From the NCBI RefSeq assembly GCF_029871205.1, contig NZ_SSOJ01000084.1:1-35411 (forward strand): a stretch of DNA of 35,411 bases. The letters run 5' to 3'. Below, in pieces: positions 14,633 through 23,267 of this stretch; the first letter of the stretch is position 1; each line of letters opens with the position of its first letter. The position numbers and the translations under genes are program-made. The DNA is from Pseudomonas sp. BN417 (GTDB lineage Bacteria; Pseudomonadota; Gammaproteobacteria; Pseudomonadales; Pseudomonadaceae). Under the pieces are notes generated by a model that saw nothing but the letters and a program-made list of their open reading frames with translations, was not told where the DNA came from and searched no databases.

Positions 14633-17416
14633 GTGAGCATGTGGTCGCTTGCGAAGGAAAAACTGAACCTGTCGGCGTTCCTGTCCGGCCGCCCCCTGGT
14701 GTGGCTGGCCTGCCTGTTGACCCTCTTCGGCGGCATAGCACTCACGCTCCTGCTGAGCGAGGTGGTGCGCAGCGCTGAGGATGCGCAGCTGCGGGAGCGC
14801 TTCAACCTCGCCGCCAGCGAGCGCATCAGTCGCATCCAGGAGCGGCTGGACGGCCAGCTCAAGGAACTGGACACGGTCCGGCGCTTTTTCGGCAATTCCA
14901 ATGAGGTGACCCTTGGTGAGTTCCAGGGCTTCGTCGGCCCGCTCCTGGGGGACACCCTGGCCTATTCCTGGGTGCCGCGAGTCGCCGGTGACGAGCGCGG
15001 GGCATTCGAGGCTCGCGCCCGTGGCGAGGGCATGGTCGGCTTTGCCATCCGCGAACTCAGCGACGACAGCCTGGTCCCCAGCCCGCCGCGGGACGAGTAC
15101 TTTCCCGTCTACTACAGCGTTTCCTCGCGAATCGACGAAGTGCCGCTGGGGATGGACCTGAACTCCCAGCCGGCCCGGCGTGCGGCCATTGCCAAGGCGC
15201 GGGAAACCCGAGGCGTGACCGTGACCGAGCGCTTGCGGGTGATCGGCGTGGCGGAGCGCGAAGCCAGTGGCGTGGTGATCCTCGCGCCGATCTACGAGGG
15301 CGGCATGGCGAGCGAAGCCAGATTGCGCGGTTTCGTGGTGGCGGTGCTCAGCCTGAACCTGGAGATGGAAGCCGCCATCGCGCCGCACAGCCGGGAAAGC
15401 CTGGTAATGCGGGTCAGCGATGTCAGCGGCGATGGCATCGAGCAACTGATCTACCAGAGCGGCCGGGCGCCGGAGAGCGAACTGCGGCAACGCCGGGTGG
15501 TGCCCTTCGCCGATCGCCAGTACCTTCTGGAAATCGTCCCGAGCGAGGCCTTCCTTGCCGGGCCGCCGCTGTCCACCGCCAGCCTCGTGGCCATCAGCGG
15601 GCTGGCATTCACCTTGTTGCTGGCCGGCTACCTGCTGTTGCTGATCAACCAGCGGCAAAGCGCCCTTGCCCTGGTGGCCGAGCGTACGCTGGAGCTGCGC
15701 GAGCGGGAGATCGAGCTGCAGCTCAGCGAGGAACGCTGGAGCTTCGCCCTGGATGGGGCCGGGCACGGTGTCTGGGACTGGGAGCCGGAAACCGGGCGCA
15801 TGTTCCTCTCCTCCGGCTGGAAAAGCATGCTCGGCTACGCGGACGACGAGGTGGAGGACAGCCAGAAGGCCTGCATGCGCCTGATACACCCGCAGGACCA
15901 GGCGTTGGCCCGTGCCGAGCTGGAGCGCCACCTGCGCGGCGTCACGACCGTCTACCAGAGCCAGCACCGCATGCGGCACAAGGACGGACGCTGGATCTGG
16001 GTGCTGGATCGCGGCCGGGTGGTGGAGCGGGGCGCCGATGGCTCGCCCAGGCGGATGATCGGAACCCAGACCGACGTCAGCTCCAGCAAGGCGGTGGAAC
16101 TGCAACTGGCCATGGCCCACGGCCAGCTGCGCAGTCTGCTCAATGCCGCCACTCAGGTGGCCATCGTCAGCACCGACCTGCGTGGCGCCATCCTCCTGTT
16201 CAATGTCGGCGCCGAGCGCATGTTCGGCTACCGCGCCCTGGAAATGATCGGCCGCCACCCCGTGGTGCTGCACCTGGAAAGCGAGGTGGAGGTGCGCTGC
16301 CGGGAGCTTGGACGGCGCCTGGGCAAGGTGATCCCGGACTACCAGGCCTATGTCGAAGAGGTCACCGCCGGCGACCGTTTCGACGAGCGTGAGTGGACCT
16401 TCCAGCGCCGCGACGGCAGCCAGCTGACCGGTAGCCTGATCCTCACCGGGGTGCGTGATGAGCGGGATGAACTGGTGGGTTACCTGGGCGTGGCCATCGA
16501 CGTCACTGAGCGCAAGCGCGTGCAACAGGCGCTCGAGGCCCGCGACCGGCTGCTGGAAAAACTCAGCGCGCGGGTGCCGGGCGTGCTCTACCAGTTCCGC
16601 ATGGAGCCGGACGGGACCTTCAGCTTTCCCTATACCAGCGCCGGGATCATCGAAGTCTTCGAGTCGGTGCCCGAGGCGGTTCGGGACGACGCCAGCAACC
16701 TGATGGAGCGCATCCATCCGGACGACATGGACCGGGTGCAGAGTTCGATCCGCCGTTCGGCGGAACTGCTCGCCCCCTGGCGCGAGGATTTCCGCGTGCT
16801 GCTGCCTCGCCAGGGCCTGCGTTGGCTGCGCGGCGAATCGGTGCCCGAGCGCGGCGACGACGGCGCCATCCTCTGGCACGGCTACATCATCGATATCACC
16901 GGGTTGAAACTGGTGGAGCAGGAGTTGCGCGCCCTGTCGGTGACCGACGCCCTCACCGGCGTCTACAACAGGCGTTATTTCCAGGAGCACCTGGACCTCG
17001 AGATCGCCCGTGCCGAGCGCCACGAAGGGCCGCTGGCGCTGGTGATGCTGGACGTCGATCACTTCAAGCAGATCAACGACCGCCACGGCCATGAGGCCGG
17101 CGACCGGGTGCTAAAGGCCATTTGCGCCCGGGTCGGCGAGCGCTTGCGGCGCATCGACGTGCTGTGTCGGCTGGGTGGCGAGGAGTTCGTGGTGCTCTGC
17201 CCGGATACCAATGCCGAGCAGGCGGCGGCACTGGCCCAGGCGCTGTGCCAGGCACTCGGGCGGGAGGGCGTCGCGGGAGTCGGCCAGGTCACGGCGAGTT
17301 TCGGCTGCGCCAGCTGGCGTGAAGGCGAGAGTGCGGACGAATTGTTGCGGCGTGTGGATACGGCGGTCTATGCGGCCAAGCAGGCGGGGCGCAACCAGAT
17401 TCGCATTGCCGACTGA
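14633..17416 (+). CDS. CHASE-PAS-PAS-PAS-GGDEF diguanylate cyclase
   Basis: The roughly 927-residue membrane protein probably makes cyclic di-GMP. A first membrane helix (about 21-45) is followed by a periplasmic CHASE-type domain (about 60-300, with FFGNSNEVTLGEFQGFV and YSVSSRIDEVPLGMDL), a second helix (about 312-340), three PAS domains with PAC tails (about 371-485, 496-625, 640-755; GTQTDVSSS and IDVTERKR mark the ends) and a C-terminal GGDEF domain (768-927). The active site is GGEEF near 848 and the inhibitory I-site RxxD lies five residues before it (RRIDVLCRLGGEEF), so product inhibition is likely. The start is GTG 14633 or ATG 14639. No EAL domain follows. I do not recall a gene here in PAO1. 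Confidence 0.9.
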   Translation: MSMWSLAKEKLNLSAFLSGRPLVWLACLLTLFGGIALTLLLSEVVRSAEDAQLRERFNLAASERISRIQERLDGQLKELDTVRRFFGNSNEVTLGEFQGFVGPLLGDTLAYSWVPRVAGDERGAFEARARGEGMVGFAIRELSDDSLVPSPPRDEYFPVYYSVSSRIDEVPLGMDLNSQPARRAAIAKARETRGVTVTERLRVIGVAEREASGVVILAPIYEGGMASEARLRGFVVAVLSLNLEMEAAIAPHSRESLVMRVSDVSGDGIEQLIYQSGRAPESELRQRRVVPFADRQYLLEIVPSEAFLAGPPLSTASLVAISGLAFTLLLAGYLLLLINQRQSALALVAERTLELREREIELQLSEERWSFALDGAGHGVWDWEPETGRMFLSSGWKSMLGYADDEVEDSQKACMRLIHPQDQALARAELERHLRGVTTVYQSQHRMRHKDGRWIWVLDRGRVVERGADGSPRRMIGTQTDVSSSKAVELQLAMAHGQLRSLLNAATQVAIVSTDLRGAILLFNVGAERMFGYRALEMIGRHPVVLHLESEVEVRCRELGRRLGKVIPDYQAYVEEVTAGDRFDEREWTFQRRDGSQLTGSLILTGVRDERDELVGYLGVAIDVTERKRVQQALEARDRLLEKLSARVPGVLYQFRMEPDGTFSFPYTSAGIIEVFESVPEAVRDDASNLMERIHPDDMDRVQSSIRRSAELLAPWREDFRVLLPRQGLRWLRGESVPERGDDGAILWHGYIIDITGLKLVEQELRALSVTDALTGVYNRRYFQEHLDLEIARAERHEGPLALVMLDVDHFKQINDRHGHEAGDRVLKAICARVGERLRRIDVLCRLGGEEFVVLCPDTNAEQAAALAQALCQALGREGVAGVGQVTASFGCASWREGESADELLRRVDTAVYAAKQAGRNQIRIAD

Positions 17417-17446
17417 TGGGGTGGCCATCCGTGGGGCGGCAATCCG

Positions 17447-17479
17447 CATGGCGGCCTCCCGTGCGAGGAGGCCGCCATG
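17447..17479. terminator. Bidirectional hairpin between GGDEF gene and dacB
   Basis: CATGGCGGCCTCC pairs perfectly with GGAGGCCGCCATG over 13 bp around CGTGCGA. It lies between two convergent genes and touches the dacB stop region. No T run is present on either side. Confidence 0.6.
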
Positions 17480-17482
17480 GGG

Positions 17483-18940
17483 TCAGTTGGCGCCGGCGAC
17501 GCTCTTCGGCTGGCGGTAGAGATCCACCAGCACCTGGTCGAGGATGGCCGAGGCACCCCAGGGACGCGAGTCGTTGAGAATGGCGACCACGGCCCAGGTG
17601 TTGCCGTTGCTGTCGCGGCTGAAGCCGGCGATGGCGCGGACGGTGTTCAGGGTGCCGGTCTTGATATGGGCTTCGCCTTCCAGGGCGGTGCGGCGCAAGC
17701 GTTTGCGCATGGTGCCGTCCATTGCCACCAGCGGCAGCGAGGCGACGAACTCGGCCGCGTAGGGGCTCTGCCAGGCGGCCTGGAGGATGGTGGCCATTTC
17801 CCGTGCGCTGACCCGCTCGTTGCGCGACAGGCCGGAACCGTTCTCCATCACCAGGTGCGGCGCGGTGATGCCCTTCTTCGCCAGCCAGTCGCGGATCACC
17901 CGCTGCGCGGCCTTGGCGTCGTCGGCATCGGCCTGGGTGCGGTAACGCGCGCCGATGCTGAGGAACAGCTGCTGGGCCATGGTGTTGTTGCTGTACTTGT
18001 TGATGTCGCGGATGATTTCCACCAGGTCCGGGGAGAAGGACCGCGCCAGCAGCTTGGCATCCTTGGGCACATCGCCCTGGCGATCCTTGCCGTCGATGCT
18101 GCCGCCCAGTTCCTTCCAGAAGGCGCGCACGGCGCCGGCGGCGTAGCCCGGATGGTCGAGCAGGGACATGTAGGTCTGGGCGCTGCAGCCTTCCGGCAGC
18201 TTGCCGCTGGCGATCAGCGTGGTGCCGTCGAACTGGGTTACTGGGTTGTAGCGCACATCCGGCCAGGACGGGCACTTGGCGGCCTTGGTCGCCTTCACCT
18301 TGTTGTCGATGCGAATGTTCTCGAGCGGCGGTTCCATGGCCAGGCTGACCTGGCCGCCTTCGGCGCGGGCGATCAGGCGCACGGCCTTGAGGTTGACCAG
18401 CAGCGAGTCGGGGCCGACCAGGAAAGGCTTGTTGTCGTCGCCCCCGTCGTCGTTGAAGGAGGGCAGCTGCGGGTGCACGAAGTAGCTGCGGTCCAGCACC
18501 AGGTCGCCGGTGACCTGGCGCACGCCGTTGGCACGCAGGTCACGCATCATCAGCCAGAGCTTTTCCATGTTCAGCTTGGGGTCGCCGCCGCCCTTCAGGT
18601 AGAGGTTGCCGTTGAGCACACCGTTCTTCAGGGTTCCGTCGGTGTAGAACTCGGTCCTCCACTGGTAGGTGGGGCCGAGCAGTTCCAGCGCGGCATAGGT
18701 GGTGATCAGCTTCATGGTGGACGCCGGGTTCACCGAGACATCGGCGTTGACCAGGGTCTGGGCGCCGGGGCCGGTGAGCGGCAGGGTCACCAGGGACAGC
18801 GAGGTCGGCGCGATCTTGTTGGCGGTCAGGGCCTTCTGCACCTTGGCGGGCAGGTTGGTATTGACCTGCGCGGCCTGCAGCGGCAGGGCACAGGGCAGGA
18901 TCAGGGCGGCGAGCGCGAACGTACGGATGGACTTGAACAT
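17483..18940 (-). CDS. dacB: D-alanyl-D-alanine carboxypeptidase/endopeptidase (PBP4)
   Basis: DacB is a periplasmic class C low-molecular-mass penicillin-binding protein that trims and cleaves peptidoglycan cross-links. In P. aeruginosa its loss de-represses AmpC beta-lactamase (established knowledge). The 485-residue protein has a signal peptide (residues 1-23, cut before AQVNTN), the catalytic SxxK as NPASTMK (Ser74, Lys77), SxN as SGLSRNERVS and the KTG box as HIKTGTLN. The ATG at 18940 has AGGAGGG upstream at a rather long spacing; a TTG one codon earlier is also possible. It stands alone, convergent with the diguanylate cyclase gene and divergent from yggL. Confidence 0.95.
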   Translation of the reverse strand: MFKSIRTFALAALILPCALPLQAAQVNTNLPAKVQKALTANKIAPTSLSLVTLPLTGPGAQTLVNADVSVNPASTMKLITTYAALELLGPTYQWRTEFYTDGTLKNGVLNGNLYLKGGGDPKLNMEKLWLMMRDLRANGVRQVTGDLVLDRSYFVHPQLPSFNDDGGDDNKPFLVGPDSLLVNLKAVRLIARAEGGQVSLAMEPPLENIRIDNKVKATKAAKCPSWPDVRYNPVTQFDGTTLIASGKLPEGCSAQTYMSLLDHPGYAAGAVRAFWKELGGSIDGKDRQGDVPKDAKLLARSFSPDLVEIIRDINKYSNNTMAQQLFLSIGARYRTQADADDAKAAQRVIRDWLAKKGITAPHLVMENGSGLSRNERVSAREMATILQAAWQSPYAAEFVASLPLVAMDGTMRKRLRRTALEGEAHIKTGTLNTVRAIAGFSRDSNGNTWAVVAILNDSRPWGASAILDQVLVDLYRQPKSVAGAN

Positions 18941-19164
18941 CAAGAGTTGCCCTCCTGGCGAGGGCGGGTGACGAAGATGGATGACATGGCAGAAGTTCCC
19001 ACGAGGGTTCGGGAAATCGGCGCATTATGCCGTAACCCCGGGGCGACTGCGCGTGTTCGCGGCTCATTTCGTCCGGCAACCCCGGCGTGGAGTGGCTCCG
19101 GGCGGGCAAGTTGCGGCGGAAGCTGCTAGAGTGCCGCCCGTCATTTCTCCCGAGGAACCGCCTG

Positions 19165-19506
19165 ATGGCTACCAACCGCTCCCGCCGCCTGCGCAAGAAG
19201 CTTTGCGTCGATGAATTCCAGGAACTGGGCTTCGAGCTCACCTTCAGCTACAAGGAGGGCCTGGACCTGGAAGCGATTTCGGAGTTCTTCGAGCGTTTCG
19301 TCGTGGAAGCGATCGAGAACAACGACCTGGGCTTCATTGGTGCCGCGGACTACGGCTTCGTCTGCCTCGGCAAGCGTGGCTCGGTAAGCGCGGAACAGCG
19401 TGCCCAGGTCGAAGCCTGGCTGCAAAAGGGCCACGCCGAACTGGCCGGTTCCACCATCAGCCCGCTGCTCGATGTGTGGTACCCGGAGAACCCCGTCAAC
19501 GCGTGA
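19165..19506 (+). CDS. yggL: YggL family (DUF469) 50S-associated protein
   Basis: The 113-residue protein reads MATNRSRRLRKKLCVDEFQE, LGFELTFSYKEGLDLEAISE and IENNDLGFIGAADYGFVCLG, the hallmarks of the YggL/DUF469 family. Family members have been found with the large ribosomal subunit. GAGGAA lies seven bases before the ATG at 19165. It is followed at once by an intrinsic terminator, so it is a single-gene unit. Confidence 0.93.
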   Translation: MATNRSRRLRKKLCVDEFQELGFELTFSYKEGLDLEAISEFFERFVVEAIENNDLGFIGAADYGFVCLGKRGSVSAEQRAQVEAWLQKGHAELAGSTISPLLDVWYPENPVNA

Positions 19507-19523
19507 CAGGGTCTGGAATGAAG

Positions 19524-19549
19524 AAGGGCGCCGATCGGCGCCTTTTTTC
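19524..19549 (+). terminator. Terminator of yggL
   Basis: AAGGGCGCC-GATC-GGCGCC is followed by TTTTTT, 18 bases after the yggL stop. Confidence 0.92.
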
Positions 19550-19566
19550 ATTTCCGGCGGATTGCT

Positions 19567-19792
19567 GTGGGGGCGATTTCAATCGCTATGCAGACCGCAG
19601 GTCTGCCCGCTTGCTTTTGCCCCCTCCAAGGGGGCGGGGCCTACCTACGCACCTGGGGCGAAACTCCTGCACTTGCCCCACCGTAGGGCGCCGTCCCTCT
19701 ATCCAGACACATCGAGTCGTAACAGGCAGAGCCGCATACTCATGACCACGTCCTGAGGACGATTTATCAAGTTCGAATGAATTCGCCCCCAC
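19567..19792. repeat. REP-like sequences in inverted orientation, 226 bp apart
   Basis: GTGGGGGCGATTTCAATCGC at 19567-19586 and its inverted relative TCGAATGAATTCGCCCCCAC ending at 19792 bound the yggL to HD-GYP spacer. Between them is GC-rich non-coding sequence with a GCCCCCTCCAAGGGGGC hairpin near 19619 and no supported gene. They resemble the outer arms at 178-337. Confidence 0.5.
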
Positions 19793-19804
19793 AGCTGCTG
19801 CGTT

Positions 19805-22759
19805 TCAGGCCAGCCCCGCCTTCGCCAGCACCGCCACTTCGTCCACCGGGTCGATCTGTTCCGGCTTCATGAATCGTCGCGCGTAGTCCAGGTAGACCCC
19901 GGAGCGGATGAAGAGGCCGAACAGGTCCGGGTCGATGTGGGCGCCGCGGCACATGCCGGTCATGATGCCGAGGGCCTCGGAGAGGGTCTTGCCCCTCTTG
20001 TAGGGGCGGTCCACAGCGGTCAGGGCCTCGAAGATGTCGGCGATCGCCATCATCCGGGCCGGCAGGCTCATCTGCTCACGGGTCAGGCGTTTCGGGTAGC
20101 CGGTGCCATCCATCTTCTCGTGGTGCCCGCCGGCGATTTCCGCCACGTTCGCCAGGTGCGCCGGGAAGGGCAGGTGATTGAGCATCAGGATGGTCTGCAC
20201 TATGTGGTGGTTGATGACGTAGCGCTCTTCCTCCGTCAGCGTGCCGCGGCCCACTGAGAGGTTGTAAAGCTCGCCGCGGTTGAACTTGTACTCCGGCACC
20301 TTGAGCTTGAAGCCCCAGGGATTGTCCGGGGCGATCAGTTCGCTGGCGGGGCGTTCGAAGATATGCTCGGGGCGGTCGGCCAGCAGCTTCTCTTCGACCG
20401 GCAGCGGCTGGGGTGCTGTGCGGGCCAGACGCTGCGCCTCTTCCCAGGAAACCCCCAGGCGGTTGTCCAGGGTGCGGGTCCAGGTGCGCGCGGCGATGCC
20501 CTTGAGGCGCTCCTGATCTTCCCCGGCCATGGCTTCGCCGCCCAGGTTGCAGCGGGCTATGAAGGCAAAGTCGTCATCCAGCGCCGCCAACTCCTGGTCC
20601 CGCAGACGCGCCTGTTCGCCTTCGTCCGCGCCCTGGGCGAGGGCCCGCCAGTAGCCCACCCAGGCGTCGCGCTTGAGCACTTCGAAGCGAGTGCGGATCT
20701 CGTGGATGCGGTCGTACAGGGTTTCCAGCTTGGTGGCCTTGTCCACCACGTACTCCGGGGTAGTGACCTTGCCGCAGTCATGGAGCCAGGCCGCGATATG
20801 CAGGGCTTCCCACTCTTCGTCGGTGGGCTTGAATCCGCGGAACGGCAGCTCCTCGCTCGCGGCCGCGGCCCTGGCCAGCATGAGGGTGATCTCCGGTACG
20901 CGCTGGCAGTGGCCGCCGGTGTAGGGACTCTTGGCGTCGATGGCACCGGCCATGAGCTGGATGAACGCATCCAGCAGTTGCTTCTGCTTCTCCAGCAGCC
21001 GCTGGCTTTCGATGCAGAGCGCGGCGACGCCGGAAATCGCTTCGACGAAGGCGATTCGCTCCGGGCGCAGGATGGCTGGCCGGGCTTCCCGGCCGACGTC
21101 ACGGTGGAGCAGGACCAGCACCCCGATGGTGCTGCCCTGGCGGTTGTGCAGCCCGGTACTCACCAGGTGCACCCGTGGGCTTTCCAGGGTCTGCAGCAGG
21201 TCGCGGTAGGCGCCGGCCTGATCGTAGCCGAAGGAGCAGACCTGGCTGGGGCCGCCGTGGGCCGGCAATTCCAGCCAGTGCGGCAAGGCCGGGCTTTCCA
21301 GGCCGAAGCCCCGGATGCCGTGGGCCTCGAGGTCCTGCTGCTGGTCGTTGAGGAACAGGCCGTGGGGCTCCAGGCGACCCTTCTGGGTGTCGATCAGGTA
21401 GAGGAGGCCGCCAGAGGCTTCGCCGATGTCTATGGTTTCGTCGAGGACACGGCGCAGCAGGTTGTCGAACCGGGTTTCCGCCGAAAGGCTGGAGGCGATC
21501 TCGAGGAAGCTGGAAATCGTTTCCTTCATCCCTGCCATGGCCACCGCCAGCTGGTCCACTTCCAGCACAGGCGAGCGGCCCATGGCCGGCAGGCTGAAGT
21601 TGAAGCTGCGGATCGCCTCGGCCTGGGTGACCAGCGCCTTGAGCGGCTTGACCACGATGCGCGAGAGCAGGAAACCGATCGGGATGCAAAGCATCAGGAT
21701 CGCCAGGGTCAGAATCGCGCCTTGCCAGCGGATACGGTAGGCGTCGTCCAGCAGCTCATCCTCGGGCGCCAGGATGGCGAGTTGCAGGCCCTGGGGGCCG
21801 CCTTCCTCGAGGTGCCGGCGGGCAAGTACCCAGCGGCGATTGTCGATCTGCACGCTGGTGCGCAGGTCGCCTTCACCCGCAAGCCCCACGAGGGCCGCCA
21901 GCGGCGGACTGAATTCCTTCACTTCGCCCAGTTCAGGGGCGCCATTGATCCGCTTGATCAGCTTGCTCGTGTCGGGGTATGCCACGGCGCGGCCGTCGGG
22001 CTGGTAGAGCACCACTTCGGTGGACGGCGTGACCCGGTGATCGGCCAGGGTGGCGGAAAGGTCGTCCAGGGTCAGGTCGGCCCCGATCACTGCGTCGCTG
22101 CCGCTGGGCCGGGCGAGGGTGGTGCCGACCGCGCCGCTGGAGAAGAACACATAGGGGGCGGTGGTGATCGAACCGTCCTGCTCCAGGGCGCGGTAATACC
22201 AGGGGCGGCCACGTGGGTCGTAGCGTTCCTTGAGTTCCTGGCGGCGGACTATCTCGTTGAGCGCGGCATCGAAGAAGAAGGTGAACGAGCGAGCCCGGGA
22301 CAGGTTGTCACGTTCGATGCTCCAGACCTGGTAAGCCGCGCCGGGCGGGGCATTGAAGGCCTTCTTCAGACGCTCGTTGCGCAGGGGGCGGACCATGAAG
22401 AAGTCGCCGTCGTCGTAACCCAGGTAGAGGGCGGCCAGCTTGGGATTGTCCTGGAGGGCCCGGGACAGGGGGCGCAATAGCAGGTCCAGGCGATCGAAGC
22501 CGTCCTGGCGCTGGTCGGCGCCGCTCAGGGCCAGCAGGTTCAACAGGTGGTGGATGGGTTGGTAGGTATGGCGCAGGTCGGTTTCGACTTCTTCGCTGAT
22601 GCGGCCGAAGAGCTCGTCGCTGCTGGAGAGAATGATCTGGCTGGTCTGGCGGTAGTTGAAGAGGCCCAGGACCACACCGGTGAGGAGCAGAAGCAGTGTG
22701 AAGAGCGCACTGATATGGACATGCAGGGGAAAGCGACGCTCAGAGAACTTTTGCGGCAT
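19805..22759 (-). CDS. Cache-HAMP-GAF-HD-GYP phosphodiesterase with insertion
   Basis: The 984-residue membrane protein probably degrades cyclic di-GMP. Order: helix 1 (16-34), periplasmic double-Cache sensor (35-345, with RPWYYRAL), helix 2 (347-367), HAMP (368-420), GAF (425-590), HD-GYP (600-960). Metal and catalytic residues are present: GGHCQRV (His617), HDCGK (His660, Asp661), NHH (851-852), HHEKMDGTGYP (879-889) and ADIFEALTAVDRPY (Asp908). Between HDCGK and the NHH helix there are about 190 residues where canonical HD-GYP domains have only some 25-30, so a large insertion sits in the catalytic core. AAGGAG precedes the ATG. It is the third gene of the RocR-like operon, 88 bases after the stand-alone receiver gene. 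Confidence 0.9.
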   Translation of the reverse strand: MPQKFSERRFPLHVHISALFTLLLLLTGVVLGLFNYRQTSQIILSSSDELFGRISEEVETDLRHTYQPIHHLLNLLALSGADQRQDGFDRLDLLLRPLSRALQDNPKLAALYLGYDDGDFFMVRPLRNERLKKAFNAPPGAAYQVWSIERDNLSRARSFTFFFDAALNEIVRRQELKERYDPRGRPWYYRALEQDGSITTAPYVFFSSGAVGTTLARPSGSDAVIGADLTLDDLSATLADHRVTPSTEVVLYQPDGRAVAYPDTSKLIKRINGAPELGEVKEFSPPLAALVGLAGEGDLRTSVQIDNRRWVLARRHLEEGGPQGLQLAILAPEDELLDDAYRIRWQGAILTLAILMLCIPIGFLLSRIVVKPLKALVTQAEAIRSFNFSLPAMGRSPVLEVDQLAVAMAGMKETISSFLEIASSLSAETRFDNLLRRVLDETIDIGEASGGLLYLIDTQKGRLEPHGLFLNDQQQDLEAHGIRGFGLESPALPHWLELPAHGGPSQVCSFGYDQAGAYRDLLQTLESPRVHLVSTGLHNRQGSTIGVLVLLHRDVGREARPAILRPERIAFVEAISGVAALCIESQRLLEKQKQLLDAFIQLMAGAIDAKSPYTGGHCQRVPEITLMLARAAAASEELPFRGFKPTDEEWEALHIAAWLHDCGKVTTPEYVVDKATKLETLYDRIHEIRTRFEVLKRDAWVGYWRALAQGADEGEQARLRDQELAALDDDFAFIARCNLGGEAMAGEDQERLKGIAARTWTRTLDNRLGVSWEEAQRLARTAPQPLPVEEKLLADRPEHIFERPASELIAPDNPWGFKLKVPEYKFNRGELYNLSVGRGTLTEEERYVINHHIVQTILMLNHLPFPAHLANVAEIAGGHHEKMDGTGYPKRLTREQMSLPARMMAIADIFEALTAVDRPYKRGKTLSEALGIMTGMCRGAHIDPDLFGLFIRSGVYLDYARRFMKPEQIDPVDEVAVLAKAGLA

Positions 22760-22847
22760 TGCGGGAGCTCCTTGGCCCCGGTCCCCGGGAGGCTAAAGGA
22801 GCATAGATGAGCCTTGTAACGCTCGTCGCGCAAATCGCCCTGCGGGA

Positions 22848-23264
22848 TCAGGCATCGTCCAGCAGCGGCACGATACTGGCCTTGAAACGCTCCAGGTCCA
22901 GGGGTTTGGCGAGGCAGGCCAGCAGCGGCAACCGGCGCTCGCGGCCCCGCTCCTGCAGGTCGGCAAGCTCCTCTTCGGCAAGGCTGCTGAGCAGGATTCC
23001 ATAGCGAGTGCGGCCGTCGCGGTGGAGCCGCTCCAGCAGGGCCAGGCCTTGCAGGTCGGGGAGGTTCTGGTCGCAGATGGCCAGGTCGAAGGGAGGCTTC
23101 CCCTGCTCGCAGGCGCGAAAGGCTTCAGCGGCGCTCATCGCTCGGGTGACCTGGAAGTATCCCGGCTGGTCGAGCAGTATTTCTACCGCCCGCAGTTGCA
23201 AGGGATGGTCCTCGATCACCAGGACCTGGAGCTTCCGTTCGCCCTTGGACGGAGCCGCGTGCAT
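22848..23264 (-). CDS. Stand-alone receiver domain protein
   Basis: The 138-residue protein is a single CheY-like receiver: acidic pocket VLVIEDHPLQ (Glu18, Asp19), phosphoacceptor aspartate in LAICDQNLPDLQG near residue 65, a conserved Ser in LLSSLAEEE, and the Lys-Pro pair in CLAKPLDLERF. No output domain follows, so it would act by protein contact or as a phosphate sink. Its start lies three bases after the stop of the REC-EAL gene, with AAAGAGG upstream, which shows translational coupling. It could relay phosphate from the adjacent hybrid kinase to the HD-GYP protein or compete with the EAL protein's receiver. Confidence 0.9.
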   Translation of the reverse strand: MHAAPSKGERKLQVLVIEDHPLQLRAVEILLDQPGYFQVTRAMSAAEAFRACEQGKPPFDLAICDQNLPDLQGLALLERLHRDGRTRYGILLSSLAEEELADLQERGRERRLPLLACLAKPLDLERFKASIVPLLDDA

Positions 23265-23267
23265 GGC

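Noticed and set aside
14597-17092. An 831-codon minus-strand frame
   Set aside because: It is antisense to the full diguanylate cyclase, whose domains and motifs are unambiguous.
20363-22480. A 705-codon plus-strand frame
   Set aside because: Antisense to the HD-GYP gene; composition rich in Gly, Gln, Ala and Val with no motif.
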